Under the pieces are notes generated by a model that worked only from the letters and a program-made list of their open reading frames with translations, was not told the DNA's origin and ran no database searches. Of a stretch of DNA of 16,862 nt, positions 7,971 through 16,057 are shown in pieces. The translations under genes were made by a program, and so were the position numbers. The first letter of the stretch is position 1, and every line of letters starts with the position of its first letter. Source of the stretch: JAZDJJ01 sp043804035 (GTDB taxonomy: Bacteria > Bacteroidota > Bacteroidia > Palsa-948); NCBI GenBank assembly GCA_043804035.1, contig JAZDJJ010000080.1:1-16862 (forward strand), written 5' to 3'.

Positions 7971-8677
7971 TCTATTTCAGATTTAATTTGTTTAGCTGGA
8001 ATTCCGCCAACAACTGCTTTTGATGGAACATCTTGTATTACTATTGCACCAGATGCAATCACTGCTCCATCGCCTATATTAACACCTTTCAGAATTGTTG
8101 CACTCTGTCCTATCCAAACATTATTACCGATGTTCACTGGTTGAATCCATTTTTTATTTTCTTCCTTTGTTCCAATTTGATGTCCGTCATTATCCCGTAT
8201 CATCACATTCTGCGCTATGAGACAGTTACTTCCTATTTTTATTTCTTGCATGGAAATTAATTTTGAAAAAGCATTTATCCTTGTATTGTTTCCAATAGAA
8301 ATTTTTCCTTTGTTTATCAATACCGTTACTCCGGGATATAACGAAACATCACCATACGTTATTAAAGAACCATCAAACATTTGTATCCTGCAATTATCAA
8401 CTGACGAATCTATTCCTCCTCCGTCAAAGTATCCGAAGTTCATGCCGATTAATAATTTTCCTCCGTTTATTTCTATTCTGGAATTTTTAAAAATAATATT
8501 TGTTTTATGATGCAGTCCTATCTTTCCACCGTCTTTACAAAAAATATATCTTTTTAAAAAAAGAATTTTAAAGATGAACCAATAAAATTTTATTGCACCG
8601 AAATATAAAAAACTTAAAAGGAAAACAATGACTCCCGGTTTTTCTGCATTGATAATATGTCGAATTTTTTTTGCCAA
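7958..8677 (-). CDS. Acyltransferase, left-handed beta-helix (hexapeptide repeat) type
   Basis: Likely O- or N-acetyltransferase acting on a sugar of the surface glycan, using acetyl-CoA. The protein is 239 residues. A hydrophobic segment at about 15-42 may tether it to the membrane. Hexapeptide turns run from about 53 to 215 (IGNNTRINAF, IGSNCLIAQN, IGNNVWIGQS, IGDGAVIASG), and the catalytic His is probably H166 in RDNDGHQIG. The family's end block VVGGIPAKQIK is at 222-232. The start is TTG at 8677: an in-frame TAA lies four codons upstream and no other Met occurs before the conserved part. It begins 9 bp after the methyltransferase stop and overlaps the epimerase by 13 nt. Confidence 0.88.
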   Translation of the reverse strand: MAKKIRHIINAEKPGVIVFLLSFLYFGAIKFYWFIFKILFLKRYIFCKDGGKIGLHHKTNIIFKNSRIEINGGKLLIGMNFGYFDGGGIDSSVDNCRIQMFDGSLITYGDVSLYPGVTVLINKGKISIGNNTRINAFSKLISMQEIKIGSNCLIAQNVMIRDNDGHQIGTKEENKKWIQPVNIGNNVWIGQSATILKGVNIGDGAVIASGAIVIQDVPSKAVVGGIPAKQIKSEIEWQA

Positions 8678-8686
8678 TGTTTTTAT

Positions 8687-9475
8687 TTATTTTCTGATTG
8701 CCCATGCAATTCCTTTGCGATGCATGATTTCATAAAAATCAAATTGCTCTTTGTGTTCTGATTTAAATTTTTCCCAAACACCGAGTAAGTTATAACTTTC
8801 CGGAGCAATGTCGTCAAAAATAATAACTCCTTGTTTATCACAATAATCAACAATATTTTTCAAATCAGTGTAAGCTGTTACTTCATCATGTCCGCCATCT
8901 ACAAGTATGTAATCAAATTTTTTTTGAGGATACATAGCAAAGAATGTCGGTACTTTTTTTTTGGAATCACCGCTGATAAAATTTATTTTATCACTCGGAA
9001 TTAAAAAGGCGGATAAATTTTTTCGCACTTTATTTATTGCTTGTCTTTCAATTATTTTTCCATGAATTTTTTCCAATCTCTTTGGTGATACATTGATATT
9101 TCTTTTCTTACCGAAAATTTTCGAAATAAATGATGCCAGTGGCGTAACACTAAAATATTCTCTCCACAAATCAAAACTTACTATCTCTTCAATTTTTTTA
9201 AAATCGTTTTGAGAATAAGTGCAAAGCAGAGAAATCAATGATCCGCCTGTTCTTGTTCCAATTTCCAGAATACGTTTTGGTTTATACTCACAACCAATCC
9301 ACATAATAACCATTCCACTCTCAAGAAAAATATTATTGTGTGTAAAAGCATCAACATCACATAGCATGCGCCAGTAATCATCATGAGGATCAAGTTTTCT
9401 GAGCAAGGAAACATTTTTCAGGAAAGTATTTTTCTGAGATATTATTTTATCCATTATTTCCTGAGAAGGTGTCAT
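8687..9475 (-). CDS. SAM-dependent methyltransferase (Methyltransf_24/CmcI-like)
   Basis: Class I methyltransferase, probably O-methylating a sugar or glycan intermediate. The protein is 262 residues. The SAM-binding motif I is ILEIGTRTGGS (69-79), D102 in VSFDL is the likely ribose-binding acid, and FDYILVDGGHDE (187-198) followed by VIIFDDI (217-223) supplies the Asp and His residues that bind metal in related enzymes. Residues 108-155 form a basic, variable insert. The family includes cephalosporin- and rhamnosyl-type O-methyltransferases, so sugar modification fits the neighbours. It is third from the end of the operon, 27 bp after the aminotransferase and 9 bp before the acyltransferase. 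Confidence 0.82.
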   Translation of the reverse strand: MTPSQEIMDKIISQKNTFLKNVSLLRKLDPHDDYWRMLCDVDAFTHNNIFLESGMVIMWIGCEYKPKRILEIGTRTGGSLISLLCTYSQNDFKKIEEIVSFDLWREYFSVTPLASFISKIFGKKRNINVSPKRLEKIHGKIIERQAINKVRKNLSAFLIPSDKINFISGDSKKKVPTFFAMYPQKKFDYILVDGGHDEVTAYTDLKNIVDYCDKQGVIIFDDIAPESYNLLGVWEKFKSEHKEQFDFYEIMHRKGIAWAIRK

Positions 9476-9502
9476 TAGAATAATTTTTTAAAAATCAATA
9501 TT

Positions 9503-10606
9503 TTATTTCAAACTATAGAATTCAATTACTTTGTCTATGATATATTTCACTTGTTCGTCTGTAAGTTCAGGATAAACAGGCAAACTCAAAATTGTTTTTG
9601 CTTGTTTTTCAGTTACAGGGAAATCTCCTTTCTTATAGCCAAGATATTTTGCTGCTTTTTGAAAATGAATTGGAATTGGATAATGAATTTTTGTATCAAT
9701 TTCGTTTTCTGATAAAAACTTTTTTAGTTCATCTCTGTATTTTGTTTGAATGATAAATGTATGATAAACCGATTTTTCATTTGAATTGTCATGTGGAACA
9801 ATCATATCTAATTTTTTAAATCGTTCGTAATACATAGAAGCAATTTTTCTTCTTCGCTCTGTCCATGCGTCAAGATATTTTAATTTCACATTTAGTAATG
9901 CAGCGTGAAGATTATCAAGGCGGGAATTCATGCTCCAGAAATCGCACTCATCGCGATTCTTTAATCCGTGATTGCGTGCTTTCACAAGCCACTGATAAAT
10001 TTTTTTGTTATTAGTTGTAAGAACTCCGCCATCACCGATTGCACTCAAATTTTTTAGCGGATGCAAACTAAAACAACCAATAATTCCGAATGAGCCAACT
10101 TGCTTTCTATTGTATTTTGCTCCAACTGCCTGTGCGCAATCTTCTATGAGATAAATTTTTTTTCGCTTGCAAATTTTCAGAAGTGCATCCATATCGGAAG
10201 GGCGCCCTGTGAGATGAACTGCAATGATGGCTTTGGTTTTTTTTGTAATTGTTTTTTCTACACTTTTAGGGTCAAGATTGAAGTCATCACGTACATCGGC
10301 AAAAACAATTTTTGCACCAACAAGTGCAATACAAGATGCCGAAGCAAGAAAAGAATTAGGCGATGTAATAACTTCATCACCATTTTTAATTCCCAAAGAT
10401 TTCAGGGAGAGAATCAGTGCATCTGTGCCGTTATCAACGCCAACTGCATATTTTGTCCCGGCAATTTTTGAAAAATTTTCTTCAAATTTTTTTACTTCAT
10501 CCCCAAGAATAAATTGCCCGCTTTTTAAAACTTTTTCAGCAGCAGTAAGTAGTTTTTGATTTATGTTGTGATGTTGTAAGGCGAGATTTATATATGGAAT
10601 GAGCAT
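9503..10606 (-). CDS. DegT/DnrJ/EryC1/StrS-family sugar aminotransferase
   Basis: PLP enzyme that converts a keto group on a nucleotide-linked sugar to an amino group, usually with glutamate as donor. The protein is 367 residues, a normal family length. GQFILGDEVKKFEENF (30-45), GTDALILSL (60-68) and D156 in LIEDCAQAVGA (which contacts the PLP ring nitrogen) are followed by the Schiff-base lysine K185 in SLHPLKNLSAIGDGG. DNLHAALLNVKL and a C-terminal LPVYPELT block complete the family pattern. It is first in the operon and is followed by methyltransferase, acyltransferase and epimerase genes, so the product is probably an N-acylated or otherwise modified amino sugar. No 4,6-dehydratase is in the window, so its keto-sugar supply must come from elsewhere. 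Confidence 0.93.
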   Translation of the reverse strand: MLIPYINLALQHHNINQKLLTAAEKVLKSGQFILGDEVKKFEENFSKIAGTKYAVGVDNGTDALILSLKSLGIKNGDEVITSPNSFLASASCIALVGAKIVFADVRDDFNLDPKSVEKTITKKTKAIIAVHLTGRPSDMDALLKICKRKKIYLIEDCAQAVGAKYNRKQVGSFGIIGCFSLHPLKNLSAIGDGGVLTTNNKKIYQWLVKARNHGLKNRDECDFWSMNSRLDNLHAALLNVKLKYLDAWTERRRKIASMYYERFKKLDMIVPHDNSNEKSVYHTFIIQTKYRDELKKFLSENEIDTKIHYPIPIHFQKAAKYLGYKKGDFPVTEKQAKTILSLPVYPELTDEQVKYIIDKVIEFYSLK

Positions 10607-10636
10607 ACAAATTGAAAAATTAACTATTGACAGAGA

Positions 10637-10701
10637 ATTGATTACTTGTAGTGAGATTGCTGAACTATTGATTACTTGTAGTGAGCAAAGCCGAACTATT
10701 G
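10637..10701. repeat. Two tandem copies of a 30/31-bp repeat
   Basis: ATTGATTACTTGTAGTGAG is followed by ATTGCTGAACT in the first copy (10637-10666) and by CAAAGCCGAACT in the second (10667-10697), ending with a third ATTG. The same unit occurs in the opposite orientation at 1482-1541 with an inserted hairpin. It lies in the 5' leader of the polysaccharide operon if the promoter at 10717 is right. Confidence 0.7.
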
Positions 10702-10716
10702 AATAATAAATATTGA

Positions 10717-10749
10717 CAAAAGTATTTAATTTCCCAGATGAGGAAACAA
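10717..10749 (-). promoter_or_regulatory. Probable promoter of the polysaccharide operon
   Basis: TACTTTTG (10717-10724) fits the -7 consensus TAnnTTTG, with TTG at 10747-10749 some 22 bp upstream. The start would give a leader of about 105 nt that includes the tandem repeats. The -33 box is weak. Confidence 0.4.
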
Positions 10750-11022
10750 GGCATAAAGCAAAAAAATTACTACACTCATTATTGTGACCAACGTAACGGA
10801 AAATATAATATTAAGAGGGATATTTTTTAGCGTATTATCAAATGATTATTAGCTGGATTCAAGTAACTTATCAAATTTGAAATCTGAATTATATTTTAGA
10901 AATTGATATATCTCCATATCTATGTGGTCTATATTCGTTGTTCGTTACCTGACACGTGGACAGGTTCGCTGTTCAATTTTTTTGGCAAGTATAGAGAAGT
11001 TACCGATGTTCCAATATCCAAA
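10750..11022. other. Intergenic region, no gene recognised
   Basis: AT-rich DNA between the ABC permease stop and the promoter of the aminotransferase operon. No coding frame is convincing on either strand. The only structure seen is an interrupted palindrome at 10947-10965 (ACCTG-ACACGTGGA-CAGGT) with a CACGTG core. It has no T-run, so it is not a clear terminator; it could be a protein-binding site or a repeat remnant. Confidence 0.4.
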
Positions 11023-11757
11023 TCATTCAGTTTCTTTCAAAGTAAGCGAAGCAAGAATCCATAAAAAGAAAACATATCCAAAGAGAAATACAAAATCAAG
11101 ATATATATTACTTAAAGAATACTCCGCCTTAATGATTTCGTGAATAATGTTCACTGCATAATGAAGTGGCAGGCATTTCCCGATAAATGCTGCCCAATCA
11201 GGGAGTAAGGTAATATCCACAATAAACCCGGTTAAAAAAACAGATGGAAGAATAAGAAGTGGAATGAATGGAAACACATGTCCTTCGTGTTTCGCAAAAG
11301 TGGAAACAAAAATTCCGAGCATCACCGATACAACAGCGAGGAGCCAGATTACCGTAAACAAAAGTGCAATTGTTTTAGTATCGTAATCCAATTTAAAAAG
11401 CCAGAGTGATTCAAACAAAACAGTTGCTGCTTGCACAGTTGCTAATCCGAAATATCCAAACGTATAACCTCCAATGATAGCAGTTTTTGGAAATCCGCCA
11501 ATCATCATCCGTTCTAATGTTCCTCGCGTTCGTTCTTGCACAAGAAGTATTGCACACAAAATAAAACTAATAAAATGCACGATGAAAGCACTGAATGGAA
11601 TAATGTAACTTGTTACAGAAATATAAGATGGAAAAGTGTCAAAAAAAAGTTTTAGAAAATAAATAATAATGAGCGGAGCAATGATAGAAAGAATAAGAAA
11701 ACGTTTATCTTCTTTCAATTGACTTAACACTCTTTTTGCTATGATGAACGTGTACAT
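11023..11757 (-). CDS. ABC-2 type transporter permease
   Basis: Membrane half of an ABC exporter, working with the ATPase encoded just upstream (6 bp between stop and start). The protein is 244 residues with about six hydrophobic segments (near 20-40, 50-73, 93-120, 128-154, 161-182, 217-239). ERTRGTLERM (75-84) is the hallmark cytosolic block of this family, and PSVFLTGF (171-178) with CLPLHYAVNIIHEI (195-208) is its usual C-terminal half. The substrate is unknown; families of this type include drug-efflux and gliding-type pumps. It is the last gene of a co-directional run and has no obvious terminator after it. Confidence 0.9.
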   Translation of the reverse strand: MYTFIIAKRVLSQLKEDKRFLILSIIAPLIIIYFLKLFFDTFPSYISVTSYIIPFSAFIVHFISFILCAILLVQERTRGTLERMMIGGFPKTAIIGGYTFGYFGLATVQAATVLFESLWLFKLDYDTKTIALLFTVIWLLAVVSVMLGIFVSTFAKHEGHVFPFIPLLILPSVFLTGFIVDITLLPDWAAFIGKCLPLHYAVNIIHEIIKAEYSLSNIYLDFVFLFGYVFFLWILASLTLKETE

Positions 11758-11763
11758 TTTTTT

Positions 11764-12624
11764 TTACACAGTAATTATAGATTCTTTTTCGTTTATAATT
11801 GAGAGGATGATTTCCTCTATGTTATCCGAATGAAGTTCAACGGAAGAAATATTTTTGTCAAGACCAAACTTATGAAGTTCATTTGCTAAACTTTGCGAAG
11901 TAGATTCAATAACTAATTCCTGTGTTTCTTTTCCTGAATGAATTTTGAGTTTTGTTTTCCCTCGTTCCAGAATTTTTTGAGGAGTATCTATGGCAATGAT
12001 TTCACCATTTCTCAGGATGGTTACCTTATCGCAGAGTAGCGATTCGTCCATCAGGTGCGTACTGATAAATAATGTTACTCCTCTGTCGGCAAGTTTTCTG
12101 AATAGCGACCACGATTGTGATTTTAAATGCGGGTCAACAGCAGCAGTGGGTTCATCAAGAAAAATAATTTTGGGTTCATGAACGAGAGCACAACAAAGTG
12201 AAACTCTTTTTTTCATTCCTCCCGAAAAAGTTTCTACCATATCATCGGCTCGTGAGGTGAGTTCAGCGAACGAAATAATTTCTTCTGTCTTTTTTTTTAA
12301 GTCAGTAACATTTTGTGCGCTACCAAAAAACAGAATGTTGTCGCGTGCAGAAAGATTATCATACAGAGCAGGCGACTGCGGCATATATCCGATTTGTCTG
12401 CGGAGTTTCCATTTATCTTTAAGAGGACATAATCCTAAAACTTTTACATTCCCTGTGGTTGGTTTCAGCGCACCAACAAGTACTTTGATGAATGTGGTTT
12501 TTCCTGCACCGTTCGGTCCAATCAATCCATAAATATTTCCTTCAGGAACGCAGAGCGTAATATTACTCAAAGCACAAAGTTTCCCATAGTTCTTTGAAAG
12601 ATTTTCTATTTCAACTGCATTCAT
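11764..12624 (-). CDS. ABC transporter ATP-binding protein
   Basis: Nucleotide-binding subunit that drives the permease encoded next to it. The protein is 286 residues. Walker A is GPNGAGKTT (36-44), the Q-loop Gln is Q83 in YMPQ, the signature is SGGMKKR (134-140), Walker B is IIFLDEP (153-159) with the D-loop AAVD, and the switch His is H190 in ISTH. All catalytic residues are present. A C-terminal extension after about residue 215 is typical of the DrrA/CcmA-like export group. The ATG at 12624 lies 21 bp after the serine hydrolase stop, so the three genes are probably one transcript. Confidence 0.95.
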   Translation of the reverse strand: MNAVEIENLSKNYGKLCALSNITLCVPEGNIYGLIGPNGAGKTTFIKVLVGALKPTTGNVKVLGLCPLKDKWKLRRQIGYMPQSPALYDNLSARDNILFFGSAQNVTDLKKKTEEIISFAELTSRADDMVETFSGGMKKRVSLCCALVHEPKIIFLDEPTAAVDPHLKSQSWSLFRKLADRGVTLFISTHLMDESLLCDKVTILRNGEIIAIDTPQKILERGKTKLKIHSGKETQELVIESTSQSLANELHKFGLDKNISSVELHSDNIEEIILSIINEKESIITV

Positions 12625-12645
12625 AAAGTAAAAATAGGAAAATGT

Positions 12646-13827
12646 TCATAAATGTTCTTTCCTGTCACACATATCTATCGCAGCATCAATGTACCAATAC
12701 AAATTTTTGGGATGTCCGTTGATATTAATGTTATCCCGTGTTTTTCCAAGCCGAACAATAATTATTTTTTCATCAGGAATAATTATGATGTACTGCTCCA
12801 TAATTCCACGTGCATAAAAAATATTGTGTCCTTTATAGTTTGGCATCAGCCACCACGAATATCCGTAACGGTTATTTTTTGAGTTATCATCTTTTTCAAG
12901 AGTTGGCGCAGGTTGAATAGATTCTAAAACATATTTTTCAGAAACTATTTGCTTACCATTCCATCTTCCGCTATCAAGAAATAATTTTCCGATGCGGGCA
13001 AAATCTCGGGCATTAGAATTAAAACAACAATATGCTTTTTCATCACCGTCTTTATGATCCAAACTCCAGAAAGCATCATGTTTTGCTTCAATGGGCTTCC
13101 ATAGTTTTTCTGATGCATATTCACTAATACTCATTCCCGTTGCTTTGCTCAACACGAATCCAAGTAATTGGGTATTACCACTCAGGTATTCAAAATATTT
13201 TCCGGGTTCTTCGGTAACATTATAGCGAAAAATAAGTTTGTGTAAGTCATTGCCGTAGTATGCTTCAGCGGTAAAACCGATAGGATTGCTATAACTTTCA
13301 TCAAAATCAATTCCCGAACTCATTGTGAGCAGATGGCGGATGGTAACTTTCTTTTTATTTTCTTTCTTAAACTCATAAAGGAAATCGCTTACGGGCTGGT
13401 CAATGCTTTTAATTTTTCCTTCGTCAATGGCAATACCAATAAGAATACTGACTAATGTTTTTGCCATAGAAAAAGAATTTGTATGCGAAGTGTCTTTATA
13501 ATAATCCCAGTATTGTTCGTAAAAAATAGAATCATCCTTTACAATAAGGTAAGCAATGGTTTTCATTCTTTCCATATCCATCAGATATTTCTGTGGAATA
13601 TTTATTTTATTATAATTTTTGGCCAAAACCCATTCTCTGCCGCTATCTGCTTTCACAATGCGATTTTCAAAAATGAGATATTCATCAATATCGGCAGTTA
13701 TCCTGCCTTTGAGATATGTGTTAACGAATCCTTTGTATAAATAAGTTTTTCCTGAAATAAGAATGATGATGTTCAGCAATACCAAAATGATAAGCAACCA
13801 CTTGAAGAATTTGAGAAAGAGTTTCAT
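12646..13827 (-). CDS. Membrane-anchored serine hydrolase, beta-lactamase/esterase-like (S12 clan)
   Basis: Probably a periplasmic serine hydrolase of the class C beta-lactamase/DD-peptidase/esterase group; the substrate is unknown. The protein is 393 residues. A single hydrophobic segment at about 9-26, preceded by lysines, acts as signal anchor. The active-site SxxK is S120-MAK123 in NSFSMAKTL, the HLLTMSSGIDFD block is at 165-176, and the second-motif Tyr is probably Y214 in FEYLSGNTQLLG. A final YARGIMEQYI (338-347) stands where the HxG/GxxGQ motif usually is. True beta-lactamase activity is not implied. It lies between lipB and the ABC genes; no good promoter is seen in the 84-bp gap before it. 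Confidence 0.88.
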   Translation of the reverse strand: MKLFLKFFKWLLIILVLLNIIILISGKTYLYKGFVNTYLKGRITADIDEYLIFENRIVKADSGREWVLAKNYNKINIPQKYLMDMERMKTIAYLIVKDDSIFYEQYWDYYKDTSHTNSFSMAKTLVSILIGIAIDEGKIKSIDQPVSDFLYEFKKENKKKVTIRHLLTMSSGIDFDESYSNPIGFTAEAYYGNDLHKLIFRYNVTEEPGKYFEYLSGNTQLLGFVLSKATGMSISEYASEKLWKPIEAKHDAFWSLDHKDGDEKAYCCFNSNARDFARIGKLFLDSGRWNGKQIVSEKYVLESIQPAPTLEKDDNSKNNRYGYSWWLMPNYKGHNIFYARGIMEQYIIIIPDEKIIIVRLGKTRDNININGHPKNLYWYIDAAIDMCDRKEHL

Positions 13828-13911
13828 TATTAAAAATATATTAAGTTTTTGAACTACAGACGAATAAAAACTAAAAAAGATTTTTTTGTTGCATACTGAA
13901 TGACAATTCCA

Positions 13912-14640
13912 CTAATCCACTATTTCACATTCAAACATTTTTGTAAAATATTTTTTAACTTTCTCTTTCACTTCATCCATTGCCACTTTTCTTTTCAATT
14001 CTTTTTCCATTGAAGTTACCGCCTTATCCGATATGCCACAGGGAATAATATTATTGAAGTAACTCAAATCGCTATTCACATTGAAAGCAAAGCCGTGCAT
14101 CGTTACCCAGCGAGAAGTGCGCACACCAATCGCACAAATCTTTTTTGCTTTATCAGGATTTTTCAAATCAAGCCAAACGCCTGTGAGACCTGTAATCCTT
14201 CCTGATACAATTCCATAATCGTTCAACGTGAGAATAATAATTTCTTCAAGAAAGTAGAGATACTTACGAATGTCGGTAAAGAAATTATCTAAATTTAAAA
14301 TCGGGTAGCCGACTATTTGCCCGGGACCATGATAAGTGATATCGCCACCGCGGTTTATCTTGTAGTAAGTTGCGTTTTTGTTTTTGAGTTGGGCTTCGTT
14401 CAGCAGAAGATTTTTTTCATCACCACTTTTGCCAAGTGTATAAACATGAGGATGTTCGCAGAAAAGTAAATAGTTCTCGGTTATTGGTTTTTCATTTATC
14501 TTGATATTTCTGTCGGAAGGATTTTTGATTCGTTGTTTAAGTTTATGAGAAATAATTTCATGGAAAAGTTTTTCCTGATAATCCCAACATTCTTTGTAAT
14601 CAATCAAACCGAGGTCAAGGAATTTTACTTGTTGTTTCAC
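13912..14640 (-). CDS. lipB: Octanoyl-[ACP]:protein N-octanoyltransferase LipB
   Basis: Moves octanoate from acyl carrier protein to lipoyl domains of 2-oxoacid dehydrogenases and GcvH, the first step of lipoate synthesis; cytoplasmic. The protein is 242 residues, a normal length. The signature RGGDITYHGPGQIVGYPI spans 97-114, the catalytic Lys is K167 in KICAIGV, and the catalytic Cys is C201 in NIIPCGI. VTMHGFAFNVN (179-189) is also typical. The start is GTG at 14640, with AAGGAA 9 bp upstream as a ribosome site. It begins 6 bp after the isomerase stop, so the two are co-transcribed. Confidence 0.96.
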   Translation of the reverse strand: MKQQVKFLDLGLIDYKECWDYQEKLFHEIISHKLKQRIKNPSDRNIKINEKPITENYLLFCEHPHVYTLGKSGDEKNLLLNEAQLKNKNATYYKINRGGDITYHGPGQIVGYPILNLDNFFTDIRKYLYFLEEIIILTLNDYGIVSGRITGLTGVWLDLKNPDKAKKICAIGVRTSRWVTMHGFAFNVNSDLSYFNNIIPCGISDKAVTSMEKELKRKVAMDEVKEKVKKYFTKMFECEIVD

Positions 14641-14646
14641 TATTCT

Positions 14647-15648
14647 TTATTCCTTAATTTTAGAAAGTTCGTCTTTCAAATAATCAATCACCTTCACTTC
14701 CACAGCATCCACACCGCTCTGTTCAGCAAGGAAATATGAAATCCAATCGCCAAGATGAATGAAGTAAATGGTTTTTTCTATTTGTGAATTTCCTTTGGAC
14801 CATATTTCAATAAGCGTAGAAGTGTATTGTGAAATTATTTTTTTATTTATCTCAATGCGTGTATTGTTTCGTTCAAACTCATTTGTATCGCGAAAAATAA
14901 TCACAGCAAGGTCTTCATTTTTTTGTTTCCATCCAACTAATTCATTGTGATTCATTTCGGGGATAACATGGTGCCAGCAAAGCATCTTGGCATTTTCATT
15001 TATCTGCTGACGGAAGCGAACAGCAACTCCTTCAAAATAAGTGGTGGCATAGATGACAGGAATTTTTTTAGAGATTTTCTCTGCAATACTCTTTGCTTCA
15101 GTGATGATATTTGTTTTTTCTTCTTCCAAAAGTTTTACCGATGCTTCAATTTTTGATTTAAAATTTTTCCCGATAATGTGATAAAATCCGAGTATAAAAA
15201 ATAATTGCGTGAGCGAATAGCCGAGGCAGGCACGTGGAGGCATTTTTTCGGGAATCGTAATGATGTCAAGTGATTTTGATTTGGCAATGTCAGAAATTTT
15301 TCCTCCCGATGTTACACAAATTACTATTGCATTTCGCTTCAAGGCAAGTTCCATTACGTTGATAGTTTCTTCGGTGTTTCCGCTGTAAGATGAAATGATG
15401 ACAAGTGTATTTTCATTCACAAAATTCGGAATAAAATATCCTTTATTCACAGTGATAGGAACATTGGCTTCTATCGCCATCAATTCGCTGACAATTGTTC
15501 CGCCAATCCCTGAACCGCCAAGCCCGGAAATGAGAACATTTTTGATTTCATATTTCAGATTTCGGATTTGAAATTTATGAATTGCTTCTTCGCCAATGCG
15601 AATGGCTTCGCTAAGTTGGTCTGAAAAATTTGATATGAGAGTTTGCAT
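14647..15648 (-). CDS. Bifunctional phosphoglucose/phosphomannose isomerase
   Basis: Interconverts glucose-6-phosphate, fructose-6-phosphate and mannose-6-phosphate, linking glycolysis to GDP-mannose-type sugars. The protein is 333 residues from ATG 15648. It has a SIS fold: SGLGGSGIGG (41-50), SSYSGNTEET (86-95), PPRACLGYSLTQ (137-148), and a catalytic region ENAKMLCWHHVIPEMNHNE (218-236) with E231 and H234. A longer frame starting at TTG 15669 exists, but that codon lies inside the -7 promoter box, so the ATG is preferred. It is first gene of the run and probably shares its promoter with lipB. It could feed the nearby glycan genes, but it is not physically part of that operon. Confidence 0.93.
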   Translation of the reverse strand: MQTLISNFSDQLSEAIRIGEEAIHKFQIRNLKYEIKNVLISGLGGSGIGGTIVSELMAIEANVPITVNKGYFIPNFVNENTLVIISSYSGNTEETINVMELALKRNAIVICVTSGGKISDIAKSKSLDIITIPEKMPPRACLGYSLTQLFFILGFYHIIGKNFKSKIEASVKLLEEEKTNIITEAKSIAEKISKKIPVIYATTYFEGVAVRFRQQINENAKMLCWHHVIPEMNHNELVGWKQKNEDLAVIIFRDTNEFERNNTRIEINKKIISQYTSTLIEIWSKGNSQIEKTIYFIHLGDWISYFLAEQSGVDAVEVKVIDYLKDELSKIKE

Positions 15649-15666
15649 ATATTGAGAATTGAATAT

Positions 15667-15695
15667 CAAACGTACATAAAATTTTTAATTACAAA
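15667..15695 (-). promoter_or_regulatory. Bacteroidetes-type promoter for the isomerase-lipB operon
   Basis: TTTG (15692-15695), 17 bp, then TACGTTTG (15667-15674) on the minus strand. Both boxes match consensus, with the same 17-bp spacing as the promoter at 1405. It ends 18 bp before ATG 15648 and decides that start over the upstream TTG. Confidence 0.7.
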
Positions 15696-15774
15696 TAAAC
15701 GGGCTCAAAATCAAAAAGGATTTATAGAAGAAATCTAAATGTAAAATACAAAATGCAAAATAAAATTGCGGAGC

Positions 15775-15809
15775 CGGGATTGCCAGACCAACAGCCAAAA
15801 TAAATCCCG
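15775..15809. repeat. Inverted repeat beside the tandem-repeat element
   Basis: CGGGATT (15775-15781) and AATCCCG (15803-15809) are perfect complements around a 21-nt loop. There is no T-run. It touches the left end of the GC-richer element and may be part of it. Confidence 0.5.
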
Positions 15810-16042
15810 ACTAACGTGGCGATTGCCCTCGTGTAACTTGTTTTGTGTAATTCGTGCTGGGGATTGCCCTCGTGTAACTTGTTTTGTGTAATTCGTGCTG
15901 GGGATTGCCCTCGCGTAATGGTTTCTGATATGAAACGTGCCGGAATGTGGAGATGCGCTGTATCCACCGTAACAAGCCACGATGCGGGACGAACTGTTGC
16001 AAACCCACTAAAACCGGCATGTTTTATGATCCGTTGTTAGCG
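15809..16042. repeat. GC-richer non-coding element bounded by CTAAC/GTTAG
   Basis: About 230 bp clearly richer in G+C than its flanks, bounded by GACTAAC (15809-15815) and GTTAGCG (16036-16042), which are partly complementary. Inside are the 41-bp tandem repeats and a unique part reading, on the minus strand, from GCTAACAACGGATCATAAAA onward. From memory, similar blocks recur between genes in Bacteroidetes genomes; I could not check this here. Overlapping frames open on the minus strand owe their length to the repeat and are not credible genes. Its place 15 bp after the lipoprotein gene stop recalls a gene cassette with its recombination site, but the ends do not fit the attC consensus well. 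Confidence 0.45.
15821..15919. repeat. 41-bp tandem repeat, two full copies and a partial third
   Basis: The unit begins GATTGCCCTCGTGTAACTTG. Copies lie at 15821-15861, 15862-15902 and 15903-15919 (partial, diverging after TCGCGTAAT). The two full copies are identical, which points to recent duplication. There are no spacers between units, so this is not a CRISPR array. Confidence 0.85.
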
Positions 16043-16057
16043 AAAGTAAATTTTTAT

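Noticed and set aside
7914..8510. Plus-strand frames opposite the epimerase and acyltransferase genes
   Set aside because: Antisense shadows of genes with clear motifs.
10947..10965. Interrupted palindrome with a CACGTG core as a terminator for the ABC genes
   Set aside because: The stem is only 5 bp and no T-run follows; kept only as a note in the intergenic entry.
10922..11143. 73-codon plus-strand ORF overlapping the 3' end of the permease gene
   Set aside because: Mostly antisense to the permease, no start signals, no recognisable domain.
11023..13827. Beta-lactam resistance locus (serine hydrolase plus ABC exporter)
   Set aside because: The hydrolase belongs to a broad S12-type group and its third active-site motif is atypical; the ABC pair gives no substrate clue.
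15821..15919. CRISPR array
   Set aside because: Direct repeats abut each other with no spacers, and there are no cas genes nearby.
15722..16020. Three overlapping minus-strand frames of 69-81 codons
   Set aside because: Their length comes from the 41-bp tandem repeat read in three frames; a repeat that is open in every frame is not evidence for coding.
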